NCBI RefSeq assembly: GCF_042677005.1
Contig: NZ_JBHTIF010000001.1
Span: 62,001 to 126,000, forward strand
Length of the DNA stretch: 64,000 bases
Reading direction: 5' to 3'
Origin: Lysobacter_I brunescens
GTDB taxonomy: Bacteria > Pseudomonadota > Gammaproteobacteria > Xanthomonadales > Xanthomonadaceae
How positions within the stretch are numbered: position 1 is the stretch's first letter; every line of letters starts with the position of its first letter. Of the stretch, positions 61,334 through 64,000 are shown piece by piece. A program made the position numbers and the translations under genes. Below the pieces are notes generated by a model. It was not told the DNA's origin. It was given only the letters and a program-made list of their open reading frames with translations, and did not search any database.

Positions 61334-62875
61334 TCAGACGAACCGATCGCCGAACCGATCGCGCAGCAGATTCTTCTGCACCTTGCCCATCGTGTTGCGC
61401 GGCAGGGCATCGACGATCTCGATGCCCTTGGGCTGCTTGTAGCGCGCCAGGCGCTCGCGCAGCGCCGCGTCGATGGCGTCGCGATCGATGGTGTGTCCGG
61501 GTTTCGCCACCAGCACGGCGAAGACCGCTTCGCCGAAATCCGGATGCGGTACACCGATCACCGCGGACTCCAGCACGCCCGGCTGTTCGTCGAGCAGCAG
61601 TTCGACTTCCTTCGGATACACGTTGAAGCCGCCGGTGATGATGAGGTCCTTCTGGCGGCCGACCAGGGCGAGATAACCGTCGTCGTCAAAGCGACCGAGG
61701 TCGCCGGTGATGAAGAAGCCGCTGTCGCGCAGCTCCTCGCGGGTCTTCTCCGGCATGCCCCAGTAGCCGGAAAACACGTTCGGCCCGCGGACTTCGACCA
61801 TGCCGGTCTCGCCGACCGGCAGCGGCGCGCCGGTCGCGGGATCGGTCACCACCACCTCGACGCCCGGGAGCGGCCGGCCGACCGTGCCGGCGCGGCGCTC
61901 GCCGTCGTAGGGGTTCGAGGTGTTCATGTTGGTCTCGGTCATGCCGTAGCGTTCGAGGATGCGATGATCGGTGCGCGCCTCGAAGGCGACATGGGTTTCG
62001 GCCAGCAGCGGCGCCGATCCGGACACGAACAGGCGCATGTGCGCGACGAGGTCGCGATCGAAACGATCGTCGTCGAGCAGGCGCGTGTAGAACGTCGGCA
62101 CGCCCATCAGCACGGTCGACTGCGGCAGGGCAAGCAGGATCGCATCGAGGTCGAAGCCCGGCTGGAAGATCATCGAAGCGCCGCTGGCCAGCGACACGTT
62201 GCAGGCGACGAACAGGCCATGGGTGTGGAAGATCGGCAGCGCATGCAGCAGCACGTCCGATGGCCCGAAGCGCCATTCCTGCGCCAGCGTCGTCGCGTTC
62301 GACAGCAGATTGCCCTGGCTGAGCATCGCCCCCTTCGAGCGCCCGGTGGTCCCCGAGGTATAGAGCAGCGCCGCGAGATCGCTCGCCTCGCGGGCTTCGA
62401 CCACCGCCCCGGACGACTGCGCATCGCACAGCTCGCGGAAGCGGCCGCGACCGGAGGCATCGAGGGTCGTCAGCGTCGCGTCGTGGCGCGCGCACACCGG
62501 CGACAGCGCCTCGGCACACGTCGGGTCGACCAGCAGTACGCGCGGCGTCGCATCGGCGACGAACGCTTCGACCTCGCTCGGCGTGTACGCGGTGTTCAGC
62601 GGCAGCAGCACCGCGCCGGTCGCCGCCGTCGCGCCGTAGATCGCGAGCGCTTCCGGCGTCTTCGCCACCTGCAGCGCCACGCGGTCGCCGGCACGCACGC
62701 CCAGGCTGCGCAGCGCGGCGGCGGCGCGATGCACCATCGCGAGGAAGTCCGGTCCGGACAGCGAGGTGTCGCCGTCGAGATGCAGGAACGCACCAGGCCG
62801 ATCGGCCAGCGGAGCGAACAGGCGGTCATACAGGGGATTGGGCACGCGGATTCCCTCGAACACGGATGTCGGCAC
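61334..62875 (-). CDS. AMP-forming acyl-CoA synthetase, malonyl-CoA synthetase-like
   Basis: 513 residues of the ANL superfamily. Motifs: phosphate loop ALLYTSGTTGRSKGAMLSQG, ALPIFHTHGLFVACN, YGMTETNMNTSNPYDGERRA, GFFITGDLGRFDDDGYLAL, KDLIITGGFNVYPKEVE and the C-terminal LPRNTMGKVQKNLLRD with the catalytic Lys. The TETNMNTSNPYDGERR segment and the C-terminus closely resemble MatB-type malonyl/methylmalonyl-CoA synthetases, so malonate activation is likely. No malonate transporter or decarboxylase is adjacent. It converges on the cytochrome operon. Confidence 0.85.
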   Translation of the reverse strand: MPTSVFEGIRVPNPLYDRLFAPLADRPGAFLHLDGDTSLSGPDFLAMVHRAAAALRSLGVRAGDRVALQVAKTPEALAIYGATAATGAVLLPLNTAYTPSEVEAFVADATPRVLLVDPTCAEALSPVCARHDATLTTLDASGRGRFRELCDAQSSGAVVEAREASDLAALLYTSGTTGRSKGAMLSQGNLLSNATTLAQEWRFGPSDVLLHALPIFHTHGLFVACNVSLASGASMIFQPGFDLDAILLALPQSTVLMGVPTFYTRLLDDDRFDRDLVAHMRLFVSGSAPLLAETHVAFEARTDHRILERYGMTETNMNTSNPYDGERRAGTVGRPLPGVEVVVTDPATGAPLPVGETGMVEVRGPNVFSGYWGMPEKTREELRDSGFFITGDLGRFDDDGYLALVGRQKDLIITGGFNVYPKEVELLLDEQPGVLESAVIGVPHPDFGEAVFAVLVAKPGHTIDRDAIDAALRERLARYKQPKGIEIVDALPRNTMGKVQKNLLRDRFGDRFV

Positions 62876-63254
62876 GGCGTCACGTTCGGTCTCAAGCGGC
62901 CCATGCAGGGCCGACGAACGGCCCGCACAGTCTACCGTGCGGCAATGCCCGCGCTTGAAGAATGAGACGCCGAGCGGTCACCCTGTCGACCACGGCGCGG
63001 TGCGCATCGCGATGCGAAGCCGCAAGGAAGACCGTCATCGATCCCGGCACTGGCCGGCCCCGGAAAGGACGCCCACAGGAGACGAGCCGTACATCGCAAT
63101 CCGCCACCGCACAGGCGCATTGCGCGCCGCCCCCATCGCCGAACACGTCGACGGACAGGTCATCGTCCGCCGGCGCCGTGCGTGCCGCGAACCGGCATCC
63201 GGCACGCATCCACATCCCCCAGCCGGATTTCCCCGAAGAGACAAGGAGTTTTCG
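62876..63254. other. Intergenic region upstream of the secreted repeat protein
   Basis: 379 bp, divergent between the ligase (leftward) and the repeat protein (rightward). A strong AAGGAG ribosome site lies just before the ATG at 63255. No promoter hexamers, operator palindromes or small gene were recognised; the plus-strand frame starting at 62962 overlaps the real gene in a different frame. Confidence 0.4.
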
Positions 63255-64000
63255 ATGCGATTCACATGGATCCAGAACACAATCATCCAGGCCAGCGCGA
63301 GGCGCGCGGGCGCCACGCTCGCCGCGCTGGCCCTCATCGCCTGCGCATGGCTGCCGGGCACCGCATCCGCCCAGGGCGTCCTCATGGGCAGCGCCGACCT
63401 CGACGGCGACAGCGTCGCCGAGACGGTCTACAACAACGGTGCCTACATCACCGTCAGGAGCAGCAACGGCAGCAGCTACAACTACCAGGTCAGCAGCGGC
63501 TCGTGGGCCCTGCTGTACGGCAACTTCACCAGCGTGCAGGACCTCGACGGTACGCCCGGCGCCGAAATCCCGATCAACATCGGCGGCGCGCTGAAAGTGA
63601 TCAACCACAATTCGCGCAGCAGCTACAACTACCAGATCAGCACCGGCTCATGGGCTGCGTCGCCCAACGGCATCACCGACCTCAACGGCGTCGCCGGCAA
63701 CGAGATCGTCATCGTGGCGTCGGATTCGCTGCGGATCGTCGATCACCGCGCACGCAGCACCAGCTCGCAGCCGATGTCCGGCACCTATGCCATCGCGGTC
63801 TACGGCATCCGCGACCTCGACGGCCAGCCCGGCGCCGAGATCCCGATCGCCAACGGCTCCGCGCTGCGCGTCTACAACTACCGTACGCGCAGCATGAGCA
63901 GCACGCCGGTGAGCGGCGGCAGCTGGGCCATCTGCAACGACCCGGGCATCCCCAACTGCGTCAGCGATCTCAACGGCACGGCCGGTGCCGAACTCATCCT
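63255..64000 (+). CDS. Secreted protein with FG-GAP/VCBS-like repeats (3' end outside window)
   Basis: 248 codons are visible and the frame is still open at the window edge. A signal peptide (ATLAALALIACAWLPGTASA, cleavage about residue 39/40) follows a basic start. The mature part repeats a unit of about 46-50 residues with D-x-D/N-G-x-x-G-x-E motifs: SADLDGDSVAE (46), QDLDGTPGAEIPI (95), TDLNGVAGNEIVI (142), RDLDGQPGAEIPI (187) and SDLNGTAGAELI (237), joined by Ser/Tyr/Asn-rich strands. The acidic loops suggest calcium binding, as in integrin-like FG-GAP or VCBS propellers. The function, likely surface or extracellular, cannot be told. Confidence 0.8.
   Translation, partial: MRFTWIQNTIIQASARRAGATLAALALIACAWLPGTASAQGVLMGSADLDGDSVAETVYNNGAYITVRSSNGSSYNYQVSSGSWALLYGNFTSVQDLDGTPGAEIPINIGGALKVINHNSRSSYNYQISTGSWAASPNGITDLNGVAGNEIVIVASDSLRIVDHRARSTSSQPMSGTYAIAVYGIRDLDGQPGAEIPIANGSALRVYNYRTRSMSSTPVSGGSWAICNDPGIPNCVSDLNGTAGAELI

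Noticed and set aside
1..64000. CRISPR arrays, tRNA/rRNA genes, insertion sequences, prophage
   Set aside because: No regularly spaced repeats, cloverleaf sequences, transposase/integrase motifs or phage structural genes were recognised by reading; low-similarity remnants could be missed.

Overview
The window is about 64 kb of very GC-rich bacterial chromosome with dense coding on both strands, many 4-nt ATGA/GTGA stop-start overlaps and several families of palindromic intergenic repeats. The order glyA - nrdR - (secreted unknown) - ribD - ribE - ribB(A) - ribH - nusB - thiL, the repeat types and the mix of secreted enzymes fit a Xanthomonadaceae-type gammaproteobacterium (Lysobacter/Luteimonas-like). 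This placement is inferred from gene order and sequence style, with no database search. No rRNA, tRNA, CRISPR array, insertion sequence or phage gene was recognised.

Layout. 0-12 kb is housekeeping: a broken YdjM-like membrane protein at the edge, a GlcD-type FAD oxidoreductase, then the riboflavin/nusB/thiL operon read leftward from glyA, with the ABC-F protein EttA divergent from glyA. 12-29 kb is a surface-glycan region: three methyltransferases, an acyltransferase-3 membrane protein, GT4 and GT2 glycosyltransferases, an AsnB-like amidotransferase, a four-gene run (acyl carrier protein, acyl-CoA ligase, NAD-synthase-like ligase, GNAT), a polysaccharide deacetylase and an initiating sugar-phosphate transferase. 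PyrF and a PQQ-dependent sugar dehydrogenase lie among them. Several of these families resemble those of exosortase-A-associated exopolysaccharide loci, but no exosortase, flippase or polymerase is in view. A TPR-GGDEF diguanylate cyclase lies beside the cluster.

31-54 kb is accessory and rich in exported proteins: a DUF922 putative zinc protease, a GH13 alpha-amylase, a serine hydrolase, a multidomain PHB-depolymerase-like esterase, small lipoproteins and secreted unknowns, a BNR/Asp-box protein, and three paralogous S9 peptidases (two in tandem, one 4 kb away). Small conserved genes (DUF2256, yjdM, a DksA-type zinc finger, yaeQ, Sua5) sit between them. 53.5-57 kb has an AraC regulator, a CadC-like membrane regulator with a beta-propeller-like sensor region, and a two-TM-pore ion-channel-like protein.

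The most interesting locus is the translationally coupled operon at 58.1-61.15 kb. It encodes (1) one protein joining a BFD-type [2Fe-2S] domain, an FNR-like flavin/NAD(P)H reductase domain, one membrane segment and five CxxCH haem motifs; (2) a monohaem DUF3365-like protein; and (3) a small membrane protein whose histidines are spaced like a dihaem cytochrome b. Together they could carry electrons from cytoplasmic NAD(P)H across the inner membrane to periplasmic c-haems. The window ends with a malonyl-CoA-synthetase-like gene and the first 248 codons of a secreted repeat protein.
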